Notes under the pieces: model-generated
What the model was told of the DNA's origin: nothing
The model's database searches: none
What the model saw: only the letters and a program-made list of their open reading frames with translations
Source of the DNA: Rhodobacteraceae bacterium HIMB11
GTDB lineage: Bacteria > Pseudomonadota > Alphaproteobacteria > Rhodobacterales > Rhodobacteraceae
NCBI GenBank assembly: GCA_000472185.1
Contig: AVDB01000007.1
Location: 1-64,000 of the forward strand
Length of the DNA: 64,000 bases
Direction of reading: 5' to 3'
Translations under genes and position numbers: made by a program
Part shown: positions 54,187 to 64,000 of the stretch, one piece after another
Numbering within the stretch: position 1 is the first letter of the stretch
How the letters are laid out: the number at the start of each line of letters is the position of its first letter

Positions 54187-54215
54187 GGCGCGCCCTGTCG
54201 GGCGCGCCGCTCTAT
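54187..54215 (+). terminator. hairpin after metK
   Basis: Perfect 9-bp stem GGCGCGCCC / GGGCGCGCC with loop TGTC, 10 bp after the metK stop, followed by GCTCTATCTCTC without a true T-run. Confidence 0.55.
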
Positions 54216-54292
54216 CTCTCGCCCTTATGCATCCTGCATCGGGCTCGCCTTCGCGCTTGCAGGGCACGCGCGAAACGATTACATCCCGCCTC

Positions 54293-55012
54293 ATGGAAAA
54301 CACACATCACCCCAACGGAGCTCCGTGGCGCAATTTTTATGGGCGCTTTAAGGGCAAAACCCTGCGTCCTGCGCAGATTGAAGCCTTGGATGAGGATTTG
54401 GAGCGCCTGAGCGTTCCAAATGTGTCTTGGGATGTTAATCCAGATCGGACGGAGTTGGATTTGCAGGCACTATTTGGTCAAAAGGACCTGTGGTTGGAAA
54501 TTGGCTTTGGGGGCGGCGAGCATTTGGTGTATCAGGCGCGATCCAACCCCGATGTGGGCTTTATTGGGTGTGAGCCATTTTTGAACGGCGTTGCGATGTT
54601 GTTGCAAAAATTGCGCGAAACGCCGTTTGAAAACGTCCGCATTCATCCAGGCGATGCACGCCATTTATTTGATGTCTTGCCGAAAGCATCTGTGTCAAAG
54701 GCATTTCTGCTCTATCCCGATCCATGGCCCAAGAAGCGCCATCATCGGCGCAGATTTGTGACGCAAGAGCATTTGCTGCCCCTTTATGATGTCCTAAAAT
54801 CTGGTGCCATTTTGCGAGTTGCCACCGATATCCCCGATTACGTGCGCCAAACATTGCAAGAGGTCCCAAAGGCGGGATTTGAATGGTTGGCAGAGGGGCC
54901 GTGCGATTGGCGTACCCCTTGGCAGGATTGGATTTCAACGCGGTATGAACAAAAAGCCTTTCGTGAGGGGCGGGGCGCGCATTATTTGACGTTTCAGAAA
55001 CCGCACGCCTAG
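54293..55012 (+). CDS. trmB: tRNA (guanine-N7-)-methyltransferase
   Basis: 239 aa from MENTHHPNGAPWRNFYGR; an upstream ATG at 54185 falls in the metK terminator and is rejected. Rossmann motif LEIGFGGGEHL (about 65-75), FLLYPDPWPKKRHHRRR (about 140-156) and the C-terminal TRYEQKA. Methylates G46 of tRNA. Confidence 0.93.
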   Translation: MENTHHPNGAPWRNFYGRFKGKTLRPAQIEALDEDLERLSVPNVSWDVNPDRTELDLQALFGQKDLWLEIGFGGGEHLVYQARSNPDVGFIGCEPFLNGVAMLLQKLRETPFENVRIHPGDARHLFDVLPKASVSKAFLLYPDPWPKKRHHRRRFVTQEHLLPLYDVLKSGAILRVATDIPDYVRQTLQEVPKAGFEWLAEGPCDWRTPWQDWISTRYEQKAFREGRGAHYLTFQKPHA

Positions 55013-55077
55013 ACCTTGGGGACTGGTTCCGCTAACAAGAGACGAATTTTAAGCAATCAAGACATAAAGGACGCCAC

Positions 55078-56430
55078 ATGTCTGGACACGGCACGCCCAT
55101 TCCAATGCAAGCAGGTCATGCAAACCCTCTGACGGGGACGGCGCATGTTCCTGGGGACAAATCGATTTCACATCGGTCCCTCATGTTTGGGGCCATGGCG
55201 GTGGGGAAAACCGAAATCTTTGGCCTGCTTGAGGGCGAAGATGTATTGGACACGGCCAAGGCGATGCGCGCCTTTGGGGCCGAAGTGACGCAGCATGGGC
55301 CGGGGCACTGGACCGTACATGGTGTGGGCGTTGGGGGATTGGCAGAACCCGAAACAGTGATTGATTGCGGCAATTCGGGAACAGGCGTGCGTCTGATCAT
55401 GGGGATGATGGCGACATCGCCCATCACGGCAACCTTTACAGGGGATGCCAGTTTGAACAAACGCCCCATGGCGCGGATCACCAATCCATTGGCGCTGTTT
55501 GGGGCGCAATCCGTGGGGCGATCACAGGGGCGTTTGCCATTGACGATTGTTGGGGCGGAAAATCCTGTGCCTGTCGAATATCATTTGCCTGTCGCCTCGG
55601 CTCAGGTAAAATCGGCTGTTTTGTTGGCAGGCCTGAATGCGCCCGGCAAAACCGTGGTTGTCGAACCCAAGGCCACTCGCGATCACACCGAACGTATGCT
55701 GCGCGGCTTTGGCGCCGAATTAACGGTTGAGGATACGAATGAGGGGCGGGTGATCACCCTGACTGGACAACCAGAACTGAAACCGCAAACAATTCATGTG
55801 CCACGTGATCCATCCTCGGCCGCATTCCCCGTGTGCGCGGCCCTGATTACGCCCGGATCAGATGTGTTGGTGCCAAATATCGGGCTAAACCCCACACGAT
55901 CAGGGTTGTTTATCACATTGCAAGAGATGGGTGCAGACCTGACCTTTGAAAATGAACGCGAAGAGGGGGGCGAGCCTGTCGCCGATCTGCGGGCGCGCTA
56001 TTCCCCGAATATGAAGGGGATCAATGTGCCTGAACATCGCGCGGCCAGTATGATTGATGAATACCCGATCCTATCCGTTGTTGCGGCCAATGCGACAGGG
56101 GTTACGCATATGGGCGGGGTCCATGAATTGCGGGTCAAGGAAAGTGATCGCATTGACGCCATGGCTCAAGGGTTACGCGCAAATGGCGTCAGCGTGGATG
56201 AAGGCGAAGATTGGTGGGCAGTCACAGGTTTGGGGGCAGGGAATGTACCTGGTGGTGCAACCTGTGAAACATTCTTGGATCACCGCATTGCGATGTCCTT
56301 TTTGATCCTTGGGTTTGCATCAAAATCGGCGGTTGCGGTGAATGATGGCGGTCCAATCGCCACATCCTTCCCGATTTTTGAACAATTGATGGGGGATCTG
56401 GGCGCGAATATTGAACGGATCAGCGTTTAA
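55078..56430 (+). CDS. aroA: 3-phosphoshikimate 1-carboxyvinyltransferase (EPSP synthase)
   Basis: 450 aa. [12 protein letters not shown] (about 25-36), [12 protein letters not shown] (about 100-111), [12 protein letters not shown] and DHRIAMSF. The 5-enolpyruvylshikimate-3-phosphate step of the chorismate pathway. Sequence detail around the glyphosate loop ([12 protein letters not shown]) with Ala/Thr variations resembles class II enzymes. cmk follows after 1 bp. Confidence 0.95.
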   Translation: MSGHGTPIPMQAGHANPLTGTAHVPGDKSISHRSLMFGAMAVGKTEIFGLLEGEDVLDTAKAMRAFGAEVTQHGPGHWTVHGVGVGGLAEPETVIDCGNSGTGVRLIMGMMATSPITATFTGDASLNKRPMARITNPLALFGAQSVGRSQGRLPLTIVGAENPVPVEYHLPVASAQVKSAVLLAGLNAPGKTVVVEPKATRDHTERMLRGFGAELTVEDTNEGRVITLTGQPELKPQTIHVPRDPSSAAFPVCAALITPGSDVLVPNIGLNPTRSGLFITLQEMGADLTFENEREEGGEPVADLRARYSPNMKGINVPEHRAASMIDEYPILSVVAANATGVTHMGGVHELRVKESDRIDAMAQGLRANGVSVDEGEDWWAVTGLGAGNVPGGATCETFLDHRIAMSFLILGFASKSAVAVNDGGPIATSFPIFEQLMGDLGANIERISV

Positions 56431-56431
56431 A

Positions 56432-57040
56432 ATGCCTTTTGCAATCGCCATAGATGGACCTGCCGCGGCGGGTAAGGGGACAATCGCCCGCGCCGTTGCT
56501 GCGCATTTTCAGTGTCCGCATTTGGATACGGGCCTGCTCTATCGGGCTTTGGGGCGCAAAATGATGGATGGTATTGATCCGATCGAGGCGGCCTTGACCC
56601 TGTCCGAGCATGATTTGGCACGTGATGATTTGCGCAACCCCGATGTGGCCCAAGCGGCGTCCAAGGTCGCAGTTATTGCCGAGGTACGGGCCGCATTGCT
56701 GGATTTCCAACGCGCTTTTGCCGCGCGTGCAGGTGGGGCAGTGTTGGATGGGCGCGATATTGGCACGGTGATCTGCCCCGATGCGCCCGCGAAATTATTT
56801 GTCACCGCCAGCGCCGAGGCGCGCGCCAAGCGCCGCTATGACGAATTGATCGAACGGGGGCAGGATGCGTCGTTGGATCAGGTAGTGGCCGAGGTGAAAG
56901 AACGGGACGACCGCGACATGAACCGCGCCGATGCCCCCCTGCGCCCAGCCGACGATGCGATGCATCTAAACACAACCGATTTGAGTATAGATGAAGCAGT
57001 GGCTAAAGCGATTGAATTGATCGAGGCAAAGCGCGGGTAG
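56432..57040 (+). CDS. cmk: cytidylate kinase
   Basis: 202 aa from [17 protein letters not shown]; the P-loop GPAAAGKG is at 9-16. [10 protein letters not shown] and [13 protein letters not shown] are CMP-binding motifs. aroA-cmk-rpsA is a classical conserved order, which is kept here apart from the small gene and long leader in between. Confidence 0.94.
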   Translation: MPFAIAIDGPAAAGKGTIARAVAAHFQCPHLDTGLLYRALGRKMMDGIDPIEAALTLSEHDLARDDLRNPDVAQAASKVAVIAEVRAALLDFQRAFAARAGGAVLDGRDIGTVICPDAPAKLFVTASAEARAKRRYDELIERGQDASLDQVVAEVKERDDRDMNRADAPLRPADDAMHLNTTDLSIDEAVAKAIELIEAKRG

Positions 57041-57113
57041 GGGCTTGTCCGCCTGTGCAGATTGAGCCGCGCAAACTTTGCCGAAAATCCTTCTAAGTTA
57101 TCGAAGGGTTTGG

Positions 57114-57497
57114 ATGGTTTGCTTGATGTTCATTTTTTTGATGTTTACCCCAAGTATCCTTTACCTGTTGGTCGTGTCGCTGATGATGCGACTTGCAAAC
57201 CGATTTTTGGGGCAAAAGGCTGCCGTAGTGATCGGAATTATAGCGATATGTTTTATCATTTATCTAATCGTTGATTTAGTTATCAGTTGTCGTGCAGAGC
57301 CGATTTACATCCCTCCTGAGGAGGGAGTGGGCGGTGAGGAGATGATGATTTTTCCATGCGATGCACCAGTCGGAATGTTTGTAAATTTTTGGATAGATAT
57401 CGCTGTCCCGCTGACCGTTGTTGCACATACAATTCCTGTTTTTCTTTTAAATGGAAAATCCAATTTATCCGTTGGTGTTCATTGTAATAAGCACTAA
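57114..57497 (+). CDS. small membrane protein of unknown function
   Basis: 127 aa from ATG 57114 (AAGGG upstream); a TTG at 57078 would add 12 residues. Three hydrophobic stretches: about 1-23, 35-60 and 93-115, with a cysteine-containing loop (SCRAEPIYIPPEEGVGG) between. No family recognised. It interrupts the usual cmk-rpsA order and is AT-rich compared with its neighbours, so may be an insertion. Confidence 0.5.
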   Translation: MVCLMFIFLMFTPSILYLLVVSLMMRLANRFLGQKAAVVIGIIAICFIIYLIVDLVISCRAEPIYIPPEEGVGGEEMMIFPCDAPVGMFVNFWIDIAVPLTVVAHTIPVFLLNGKSNLSVGVHCNKH

Positions 57498-58145
57498 ACA
57501 ACGAATGAAAGACAGTGTTTGATCTCAGTTATGGATATGAGGATAACCATAGGCCGAATTATCCTAACTTATTATATACATTGACGATTAAGAACACGCC
57601 CGTGGGCGGTGAACAGGGCTGAGTGGATACGAAGCCCCCGCCCTTCGGGACGGGCGTGGGCTGGATCATGCGCGATAAGTCTTCGCTGCGCTTCTACCGA
57701 GAATGATTTGGGTGAGACGAAACAACGGATTATTATGGAGAGTCCCTCATTATCCTCATTTTTAGCCATTGCTGGGATTATTCAGCCATTCGTTAGATTG
57801 GCAAGCGCCGATCTCTCGTGTTAACCTAGAGGCCTGCATCCAGCAAAACGGGAGGCACTTTTGAGCGACCCGGCGTCGGTTATGTGATCGGGGGAGACTT
57901 TGCCTTTGCTATTTATTACCTGCATCCCCATTAAACCCCATTAAACCCCTTGATCCTTTATAAAAACAAGGCTAAAGGGGCGCTGTCAGAACGGTAATAA
58001 CCGCGAGAACGTGAGAGTGTTGAGCAGGGTCAGGCAATAACTGGCCCTTTTGCGTTTGGAAAAATCGATTTGACCAATGAACCCTAAGACCAGAGGAGAC
58101 AACCTCTTGGCCAGAATAAATGCTAGTAAAGGAAACTGAGACCAC
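57498..58145 (+). other. 648-bp intergenic region: hairpins and rpsA leader
   Basis: Contains a GC hairpin (AGCCC..CCGCCC / GGGCG..GGGCT, about 57634-57662); a repeat-like segment (57781-57813) that is about 79% identical to 63719-63751; a direct repeat CCCCATTAAA twice (57926-57945); an AT-loop hairpin CCCCTT / AAGGGG (57946-57980); and a hairpin CCAGAGG / CCTCTTGG (58090-58110) near the rpsA start. The last elements suggest a structured leader for rpsA. No protein-coding region is supported. Confidence 0.5.
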
Positions 58146-59825
58146 ATGGCTCAAAACACATCTATGGAAGAATTCGAAGCATTACTGAATGAAAGCTTCG
58201 AAATGGACACACCCCAAGAGGGCACAGTTGTCAAAGGCAAAGTCATCGCAATTGAAGCGGGACAAGCCATTATCGACGTCGGCTATAAAATGGAAGGCCG
58301 CGTTGAACTAAAAGAATTCGCAAACCCAGGTGAAGCCCCAGAAGTTGCCGTTGGCGACGAAGTTGAGGTTTATTTGCGCGCCGCTGAAAACGCCAAAGGC
58401 GAAGCAGTTGTGTCACGCGAAATGGCCCGCCGCGAAGAGGCATGGGATCGTCTGGAAAAAGCACACGCAAGTGAAGAGCGTGTCGATGGCGCAATCTTTG
58501 GCCGCGTCAAGGGTGGCTTTACTGTTGATTTGGGCGGTGCGGTTGCGTTCTTGCCTGGCTCACAAGTTGACGTACGCCCTGTACGTGACGCAGGCCCATT
58601 GATGAATATCAAACAGCCGTTCCAGATTTTGAAAATGGACCGCCGTCGTGGCAACATCGTTGTATCACGTCGTGCAATCCTTGAAGAGTCACGTGCAGAA
58701 CAGCGCGCAGAAGTCATCGGCAACCTAGCCGAAGGCCAAGACGTAGAAGGTGTTGTGAAAAACATCACTGAATACGGTGCCTTCGTTGATCTAGGCGGTG
58801 TAGACGGCCTATTGCACGTCACAGACATGGCATGGCGCCGTGTGAACCACCCATCTGAGATCCTGACTATTGGTGAAACAATCAAAGTTCAGGTCATTAA
58901 GATCAACAAAGAAACACACCGCATTTCATTGGGTATGAAGCAGTTGCAAGAAGACCCATGGGAAATCGTTGCGGCGAAATACCCACTTGAATCAGTGCAC
59001 AAAGGTACAGTGACAAACATCACAGATTACGGTGCATTTGTTGAACTAGAAGCGGGCGTTGAAGGTTTGGTTCACGTGTCAGAAATGTCATGGACCAAGA
59101 AAAATGTACACCCAGGCAAAATCGTTTCAACATCTCAAGAAGTTGAAGTTATGGTTTTGGAAATCGACGGTGTTAAGCGCCGCGTTTCATTGGGCCTAAA
59201 ACAGTGTCAGCGCAACCCTTGGGAAGTATTTGCTGAAACCAACCCAGAAGGCAGCCAAGTTGAAGGTGAAGTTAAGAACATCACTGAATTCGGCCTATTC
59301 ATTGGTTTGGACGGCGAAATCGACGGCATGGTTCACCTTTCAGACATCTCGTGGGATGAGCGCGGTGAAGATGCGATCCAAAACTTCCGCAAAGGCGACA
59401 TGGTTCAGGCCGTTGTTTCCGAAGTGGACGTTGAAAAAGAGCGCATCAGCTTATCCATCAAAGCATTGGGTGGTGACAAATTCGCAGAGGCAACAGGCGG
59501 CGTGAAGCGCGGTTCTGTGATTACTGTTGAAGTTACTGCAATCGAAGATGGTGGCATCGAGGTTGAATACGAAGGCATGAAAACATTCATCCGTCGTTCT
59601 GACCTATCCCGCGATCGTGCAGAGCAGCGTCCAGAGCGTTTCTCAGCCGGTGATAAAATCGACGTACGTGTGACAAACATCGATTCAAAAACACGCAAAT
59701 TGGGTGTGTCGATCAAAGCACGCGAAATCGCAGAAGAAAAAGAAGCGGTCGAACAGTATGGTTCATCAGATTCTGGTGCATCATTGGGCGACATCTTGGG
59801 CGCGGCGCTAAAGGGCGACGAATAA
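58146..59825 (+). CDS. rpsA: 30S ribosomal protein S1
   Basis: 559 aa with six S1 RNA-binding domains; those at about 195-265, 280-350, 367-438 and 452-525 are clear from repeats such as ITEYGAFVDLGGVDGLLHV and ITDYGAFVELEAGVEGLVHVSEMSW. The C-terminal tail is acidic and Ser/Gly-rich. Codon choice differs from most neighbours (many GAA, AAA), typical of a highly expressed gene. Starts MAQNTSMEEFEALL. Confidence 0.97.
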   Translation: MAQNTSMEEFEALLNESFEMDTPQEGTVVKGKVIAIEAGQAIIDVGYKMEGRVELKEFANPGEAPEVAVGDEVEVYLRAAENAKGEAVVSREMARREEAWDRLEKAHASEERVDGAIFGRVKGGFTVDLGGAVAFLPGSQVDVRPVRDAGPLMNIKQPFQILKMDRRRGNIVVSRRAILEESRAEQRAEVIGNLAEGQDVEGVVKNITEYGAFVDLGGVDGLLHVTDMAWRRVNHPSEILTIGETIKVQVIKINKETHRISLGMKQLQEDPWEIVAAKYPLESVHKGTVTNITDYGAFVELEAGVEGLVHVSEMSWTKKNVHPGKIVSTSQEVEVMVLEIDGVKRRVSLGLKQCQRNPWEVFAETNPEGSQVEGEVKNITEFGLFIGLDGEIDGMVHLSDISWDERGEDAIQNFRKGDMVQAVVSEVDVEKERISLSIKALGGDKFAEATGGVKRGSVITVEVTAIEDGGIEVEYEGMKTFIRRSDLSRDRAEQRPERFSAGDKIDVRVTNIDSKTRKLGVSIKAREIAEEKEAVEQYGSSDSGASLGDILGAALKGDE

Positions 59826-59850
59826 CCCCAAGCAACAGCTTTCGCATCAA

Positions 59851-59887
59851 TACCCTCTGCCTTGGCAGGGGGTATTTTTGTTTTTGG
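59851..59887 (+). terminator. Rho-independent terminator of rpsA
   Basis: An 11-bp stem TACCCTCTGCC / GGCAGGGGGTA with a 2-nt loop, followed by TTTTTGTTTTT. Classical strong terminator 25 bp after the stop. Confidence 0.92.
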
Positions 59888-60167
59888 GGGCTTGAAATGT
59901 TGGTAACTCGCCGTGACCATTCTTCGGTCCATGCACGCGATTTGCGTGCTGGTCTGCCTGCCTCGTGATTCGTAAACAGGCCGTGACGTGGGGCGCAAAA
60001 ATCTTTGCACTTGCAGAAAACATTGCTTTCAAAGGATGTTTTTCCGGTACACTCTGGGCGAAGTCGGCAAAAATTCGAGAATATGTCGGTAAATTTTCAC
60101 AAAGTGTTTCTCAGCCCTCGCATTATTCCTATAGTGGGTGCGCAACACTTGGGAGGGTAACGTCGCC

Positions 60168-60455
60168 ATGATCCGTTCGGAATTGGTCCAGATAATCGCA
60201 GATGAAAATCCACACTTGTTTCAGCGCGACGTTGAACGCATCGTCAACACTGTATTCGATGAAATCACCAATGCACTTGCCAAAGGCGAACGGGTTGAGT
60301 TGCGCGGATTTGGTGCCTTTTCGGTGAAAAAGCGGGACGCCCGCATGGGCCGCAACCCACGCACAGGTGAATCCGTTCCTGTTGAGGCCAAGGCAGTGCC
60401 GTTTTTCAAAACGGGTAAATTGCTGCGGGATCGTTTGAACGGGAAAGAGACGTAA
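60168..60455 (+). CDS. ihfB: integration host factor beta subunit
   Basis: 95 aa from [17 protein letters not shown]; a start 30 nt earlier lacks support. HU/IHF fold with the DNA-wedge arm [23 protein letters not shown]. Forms a heterodimer with IhfA to bend DNA; it would also serve tyrosine recombinases such as that of the tRNA-His element. The 342-bp gap before it (59826-60167) holds the rpsA terminator and its own promoter region, nothing else recognised. It overlaps lapA by 1 nt. Confidence 0.95.
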   Translation: MIRSELVQIIADENPHLFQRDVERIVNTVFDEITNALAKGERVELRGFGAFSVKKRDARMGRNPRTGESVPVEAKAVPFFKTGKLLRDRLNGKET

Positions 60456-60805
60456 TGCGGTATTTGCGCTATGCCTTTTTGGCCAGCCTTGCGTTTGTTT
60501 TGGTTTTGTTGGCTGTCGCAAATCGCGAAATGACAACCCTGTCGTTGTTGCCTGCCGAATTGAACGATATCGCGCCCTTTGCGTTTTCAATCAACCTCCC
60601 TGTGTTTTTCGTGTTCTTTTTGGGCATCTTCTTTGGCGTCGGCGTTGGGTTCGCGTGGGAATGGCTGCGTGAATATAAATTACGTGCCGAAGCCTCACGC
60701 AATGGCCGTGCCCTGCGCAAGGCCGAGCGCGAGCTTGCCAAGTTAAAGGGTGAAAAGTACAAGGACCAAGATGACGTCCTTGCCCTGATTGAAGACCCCG
60801 CATAA
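60455..60805 (+). CDS. lapA: LapA family protein (DUF1049)
   Basis: 116 aa. Two transmembrane helices (about 3-22 and 43-67: [20 protein letters not shown]) followed by a cytoplasmic coiled coil ([20 protein letters not shown]), the LapA layout. Related to the regulator of LPS assembly (LpxC control) in E. coli. The ihfB-lapA pairing is common in Proteobacteria. Confidence 0.85.
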   Translation: MRYLRYAFLASLAFVLVLLAVANREMTTLSLLPAELNDIAPFAFSINLPVFFVFFLGIFFGVGVGFAWEWLREYKLRAEASRNGRALRKAERELAKLKGEKYKDQDDVLALIEDPA

Positions 60806-60810
60806 CCCAA

Positions 60811-61455
60811 ATGACAAACCCTGTATCTGTGAAAATTTGTGGCCTGGCCACTGTGGACGATGTACGTGCCTGCGCGGATGCGGGCGCGAATTACATGGGG
60901 CTGGTGTTTTTTGAAAAATCCCCCCGCAATATCACACTTCCAGCAGCGCGGGAATTGGCACTGGCAGCCCCCTTGGGATTGGCCAAGGTCGCCTTAGTTG
61001 TGAACCCCAGCGATGCTGAATTGGATGCGATCACTGGAACTGTTCCACTGGATATGTTGCAGCTTCATGGCCGTGAAACGCCCGAACGCGTGGCAGAGGT
61101 GAAGGCGCGTTATGGCCTGCCCGTGATGAAGGCAGTTGGCATTGCGGATGGGGATGATCTGCCCAAACTGGAAAGCTATTTCGGTGTGGCCGATCAAATT
61201 CTTGTGGATGCAAAACCGCCCAAGGGTGGTGAATTGCCAGGTGGCAACGGCCTGTCCTTTGATTGGCGCTTGATTGCAGGGCGTCGTTGGCCTTGTCCCT
61301 GGATGTTGGCAGGCGGGCTAACCCCTGAAAACGTGGCCGAAGCGGTGAAAATGACGGGCGCAAAACAGGTGGATGTGTCCAGCGGCGTCGAAGATGCACC
61401 GGGCCAAAAAAACGCTAAATTGATCCAAAAATTCGTTCAAAGCAGCAGTGTGTAA
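60811..61455 (+). CDS. trpF: phosphoribosylanthranilate isomerase
   Basis: 214 aa TIM barrel. [11 protein letters not shown] (about 7-17, catalytic Cys), [10 protein letters not shown] (about 83-92) and the C-terminal [15 protein letters not shown]. Step three of tryptophan synthesis. 5 bp after lapA and 95 bp before trpB. Confidence 0.95.
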   Translation: MTNPVSVKICGLATVDDVRACADAGANYMGLVFFEKSPRNITLPAARELALAAPLGLAKVALVVNPSDAELDAITGTVPLDMLQLHGRETPERVAEVKARYGLPVMKAVGIADGDDLPKLESYFGVADQILVDAKPPKGGELPGGNGLSFDWRLIAGRRWPCPWMLAGGLTPENVAEAVKMTGAKQVDVSSGVEDAPGQKNAKLIQKFVQSSSV

Positions 61456-61550
61456 ATTTTTCCCGTGACATCGCGTGATTTATCGCGCGGGCGCTTTACC
61501 ATACCCACATGACAGGCTAAACCTAGCGGGTGAATGGCGGAGGACCAACA

Positions 61551-62798
61551 ATGGCAAATGATCTCTTCAATAGCTTTATGACAGGCCCAGATGATAAGGG
61601 GCGTTTTGGTAAATTTGGGGGCCGCTTTGTGTCGGAAACCCTGATGCCGCTGATCCTAGAGCTGGAAGAGCAATATGAACGCGCCAAAACGGACGATACG
61701 TTTTGGGCGGAAATGAATGATCTGTGGACGCATTATGTTGGCCGCCCCAGCCCGATGTATTTTGCCGAACGCCTAACCGATCATTTGGGTGGCGCAAAAA
61801 TCTATATGAAGCGGGACGAGCTGAACCACACAGGCGCGCATAAAATCAACAACGTGTTGGGTCAAATCATTCTGGCACGTCGTATGGGCAAAACCCGTAT
61901 CATCGCGGAAACAGGGGCAGGCCAACACGGCGTGGCCACCGCAACTGTCTGTGCGAAATTTGGTTTGAAATGTGTGGTTTACATGGGCGCACATGATGTG
62001 GAACGTCAGGCGCCAAACGTATTCCGTATGCGTCTATTGGGGGCAGAGGTTGTGCCCGTCACATCAGGCCGCGGCACGCTTAAGGATGCCATGAACGATG
62101 CACTGCGCGACTGGGTGACCAATGTGCGCGACACATTCTATTGCATCGGCACCGTTGCAGGCCCACACCCATACCCTGCGATGGTTCGTGATTTTCAGTC
62201 CATCATCGGCAAAGAAGCCAAAGAACAGATGATGGCGGCAGAGGGGCGTTTGCCCGACACGCTGATCGCGGCAATTGGCGGTGGCTCCAACGCCATGGGG
62301 CTGTTTTACCCCTTCCTTGATGATAACGATGTAAACATCATCGGTGTTGAAGCGGGCGGTAAAGGCGTCAATGACGACATGGAACATTGCGCATCCCTCA
62401 CGGGTGGGCGTCCGGGTGTTTTGCACGGCAACCGCACCTATCTATTGCAGGATGGGGATGGTCAGATTTTAGAAGGATTCTCAATCTCAGCAGGTCTGGA
62501 TTACCCAGGGATTGGACCAGAACACGCATGGCTGCACGATATTGGCCGTGCAAAATATGTGTCGATCACGGATAAAGAGGCGCTAGAGGCGTTCCAACTG
62601 TGCTGCGCGACAGAAGGGATCATTCCCGCGCTGGAACCTTCGCATGCATTGGGTCACGTGATGAAAATCGCGCCAACCCTGCCGTCTGATCACATCATCT
62701 GCATGAACATGTGTGGGCGCGGGGACAAGGATATCTTTACCGTTGCACGCCATCTTGGCTTTGACATGACGGGCCCCGAGGGCCGCGATGCTGGCTAG
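61551..62798 (+). CDS. trpB: tryptophan synthase beta subunit
   Basis: 415 aa from [12 protein letters not shown], with GGAGG upstream; a start 21 nt earlier is rejected. PLP lysine in [17 protein letters not shown], and the phosphate loop GGGSNAMG. Joins serine and indole to make tryptophan. trpA does not follow; instead an AEC transporter is 3 bp downstream. Confidence 0.96.
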   Translation: MANDLFNSFMTGPDDKGRFGKFGGRFVSETLMPLILELEEQYERAKTDDTFWAEMNDLWTHYVGRPSPMYFAERLTDHLGGAKIYMKRDELNHTGAHKINNVLGQIILARRMGKTRIIAETGAGQHGVATATVCAKFGLKCVVYMGAHDVERQAPNVFRMRLLGAEVVPVTSGRGTLKDAMNDALRDWVTNVRDTFYCIGTVAGPHPYPAMVRDFQSIIGKEAKEQMMAAEGRLPDTLIAAIGGGSNAMGLFYPFLDDNDVNIIGVEAGGKGVNDDMEHCASLTGGRPGVLHGNRTYLLQDGDGQILEGFSISAGLDYPGIGPEHAWLHDIGRAKYVSITDKEALEAFQLCCATEGIIPALEPSHALGHVMKIAPTLPSDHIICMNMCGRGDKDIFTVARHLGFDMTGPEGRDAG

Positions 62799-62801
62799 GG
62801 C

Positions 62802-63686
62802 ATGGCCCTGTTCCTGATCATTTTTAATGTTGTTGCCCCTGTTTTTTTGATTGCGGGCAGCGGCTATCTCTGGGTGAAGCGGGGGGTGGAGTACCCAACC
62901 GAGTTTGTTACCCGCTTGGCGAGCAATATCGCGATCCCCTGTTTGGTGTTTGACAGTTTGGTCAACACGGACATCGACCCCGAGGCCTTGGCCACCATGT
63001 TCTGGGCCTCACTTGCGACCTATGGCGGGGCGATGGTGGCGGTTTACATTTTTGTCAAACTGGCCCGCTTGGACATGCCCAGCTATTTTGCGCCGTTCGT
63101 CAGTGGGAATACAGGCAACATGGGATTGCCCCTGTGTTTGTTTGCCTTTGGGCAGGCGGGATTTGGCTATGCGATTATTTTGTTCAGTGTGACATCGGTC
63201 TTTGCCTTTAGCATCGGGATTTATGTGATCACGGGGGGTACATCCTTGCGCAAATTGGTGCGTGAACCCTTGGTTCTTTCAACGCTACTGGGATTGGTGT
63301 TTTTGGTAAAGGGGTGGCAGTTGCCTGAATTTTTGGCCAATACCATCAATCTGGTCGGGGGGATCGGCATTCCAATCATGCTGATCACGCTGGGGGTTGC
63401 AGTTGCGCGCTTGAAACCCGCAAACATTGTGAATGCTATTTGGATGTCTGCCGCGAAAATCGCGATTTGCACGGGCGTTGCCATTTTAGTCGGTGCGTTT
63501 TTTGATTTGCCTGATGTGGCCTATTCCGTGCTGATCCTGCAAATGTCGGCCCCCGTTGCGGTGACATCCTATCTACTGGCCGAAAGGTTCAAGGTGGATG
63601 CCGATGCGGTGGCGGGTTTGGTCGTTGTCTCCACCGTCATGACCATCGGCGTTGCGCCCTTGGTCCTGAGTTTCGTGTTGGTGTGA
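62802..63686 (+). CDS. AEC (auxin efflux carrier) family transporter
   Basis: 294 aa with about nine to ten transmembrane segments. Family features: SNIAIPCLVFDSLV (about 43-56), SGNTGNMGLPLCLFAFG (about 102-118) and the C-terminal repeat QMSAPVAVTSYLLAERF. Substrates of bacterial members include malonate/malate, but nothing here fixes it. Probably co-transcribed with trpB. Confidence 0.85.
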   Translation: MALFLIIFNVVAPVFLIAGSGYLWVKRGVEYPTEFVTRLASNIAIPCLVFDSLVNTDIDPEALATMFWASLATYGGAMVAVYIFVKLARLDMPSYFAPFVSGNTGNMGLPLCLFAFGQAGFGYAIILFSVTSVFAFSIGIYVITGGTSLRKLVREPLVLSTLLGLVFLVKGWQLPEFLANTINLVGGIGIPIMLITLGVAVARLKPANIVNAIWMSAAKIAICTGVAILVGAFFDLPDVAYSVLILQMSAPVAVTSYLLAERFKVDADAVAGLVVVSTVMTIGVAPLVLSFVLV

Positions 63687-63722
63687 CGCTCTAAACTTCA
63701 GTCTTAGTTGAGTTCTCATCCA

Positions 63723-63776
63723 GCCAATCGGGAGATTGGCAGACGCCGACCGCCCCCATGGGCGGCGTCTTCGTCG
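63723..63776 (+). terminator. tandem hairpins after the AEC gene
   Basis: First hairpin GCCAATC / GATTGGC with loop GGGA (63723-63740); second AGACGCCG..CCC / GGGCGGCGTCT with a 4-nt bulge (63741-63770), then TCTTCG. Together they probably end transcription from both convergent genes. Confidence 0.55.
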
Positions 63777-63836
63777 CCACCCGCGGTCGACTTGTTCATC
63801 TGTGCCGAACTATGCGATTATAGAAACGTGAACGCC

Positions 63837-64000
63837 TTAGATCTCGTTCAACCGATCCATCGCGGCTTTTAGTTGGGCTTCTTCCTCTTCGCGCTCGGCC
63901 AAATTTGCGCGCGCTTCTTCGACCACCTCATCAGGGGCAGAGGCGACGAATTTCGGATTGTTCAACCGTCCGCGTAAACCACCCAATTCCTTGGCCAATT
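63837..64000 (-). CDS. valS: valyl-tRNA synthetase, C-terminal end (partial)
   Basis: The last 53 codons before the window ends: [33 protein letters not shown] and [11 protein letters not shown]. This is the ValS C-terminal coiled-coil arm that contacts tRNA (pattern K-E-L-x-x-L-x-x-R-L-x-N-P-x-F-V). The remainder lies beyond 64000. Confidence 0.85.
   Translation of the reverse strand, partial: LAKELGGLRGRLNNPKFVASAPDEVVEEARANLAEREEEEAQLKAAMDRLNEI

Noticed and set aside
54185-54292. N-terminal extension of trmB
   Set aside because: The extension begins inside the metK terminator stem and is not conserved in the family.
1-64000. CRISPR arrays, rRNA genes, insertion sequences
   Set aside because: No regularly spaced repeats, no rRNA motifs and no transposase-like proteins with terminal inverted repeats were found.

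Overview
The window looks like chromosomal DNA of a marine Rhodobacterales (Rhodobacteraceae, roseobacter-type) alphaproteobacterium. The evidence is a SAM/SAH-type riboswitch in front of metK, an Irr-type Fur regulator divergent from fabA-fabB-fabI, a RibBX-type ribB, an alphaproteobacterial LexA box (GTTC-N7-GTTC) in front of mmcB, and a tRNA-His with A73 and no encoded pairing for G-1. Most of the sequence is ordinary, densely packed housekeeping and catabolic DNA.

Layout. 1-11 kb: partial fatty acid desaturase, tRNA-Gly, pobA, tRNA-Tyr, rlmB, a split zinc-ribbon gene, ribBX-ribH-nusB, a long intergenic region with a candidate structured RNA, an MttB-family methyltransferase, SOS-type mmcB and tRNA-His. 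11.03-20.59 kb: a 9.5-kb AT-rich element integrated in the 3' end of tRNA-His, bounded by a perfect 24-bp direct repeat. It carries a tyrosine integrase, AlpA, a RepA-like ATPase with iteron-like TGTCGCC repeats, a DUF5681 protein, two paralogous secreted proteins with peptidoglycan-binding N-termini but different C-terminal enzymatic folds, a small Rap1a/Tai-like periplasmic immunity candidate and several small exported or membrane proteins. 20.6-31.5 kb: MFS transporter, lepA, alpha/beta hydrolase, tRNA-Gly(UCC), an AT-rich cyclase-TolB-TPR gene, ABC exporter, acyl-CoA synthetase. 31.5-41 kb: a BigR/SqrR-like ArsR regulator, then a long minus-strand catabolic run with pcaB, pcaD, an enolase-superfamily dehydratase, dehydrogenase, MFS, threonine dehydratase, hydrolases and a haloacid dehalogenase. 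41-48 kb: quinone reductase and irr; fabA-fabB and fabI; two adjacent genes broken by nonsense codons (OmpA-like and lipoprotein); miaB. 48-64 kb: phoH-ybeY-corC-lnt, riboswitch-metK, trmB, aroA-cmk, rpsA, ihfB-lapA-trpF-trpB, an AEC transporter and the C-terminus of valS.

The most interesting system is the tRNA-His element. It looks like a small self-integrating, possibly satellite-like element whose cargo is aimed at the cell envelope. Two neighbouring exported proteins share one targeting module and differ in their enzymatic domain, and a Rap1a/Tai-like immunity candidate lies nearby. Outside the element, the two most unusual signals are stop codons at the same homologous Trp position in two neighbouring paralogous domains (45.5-46.4 kb) and an unassigned structured RNA candidate at about 8.3-8.5 kb.
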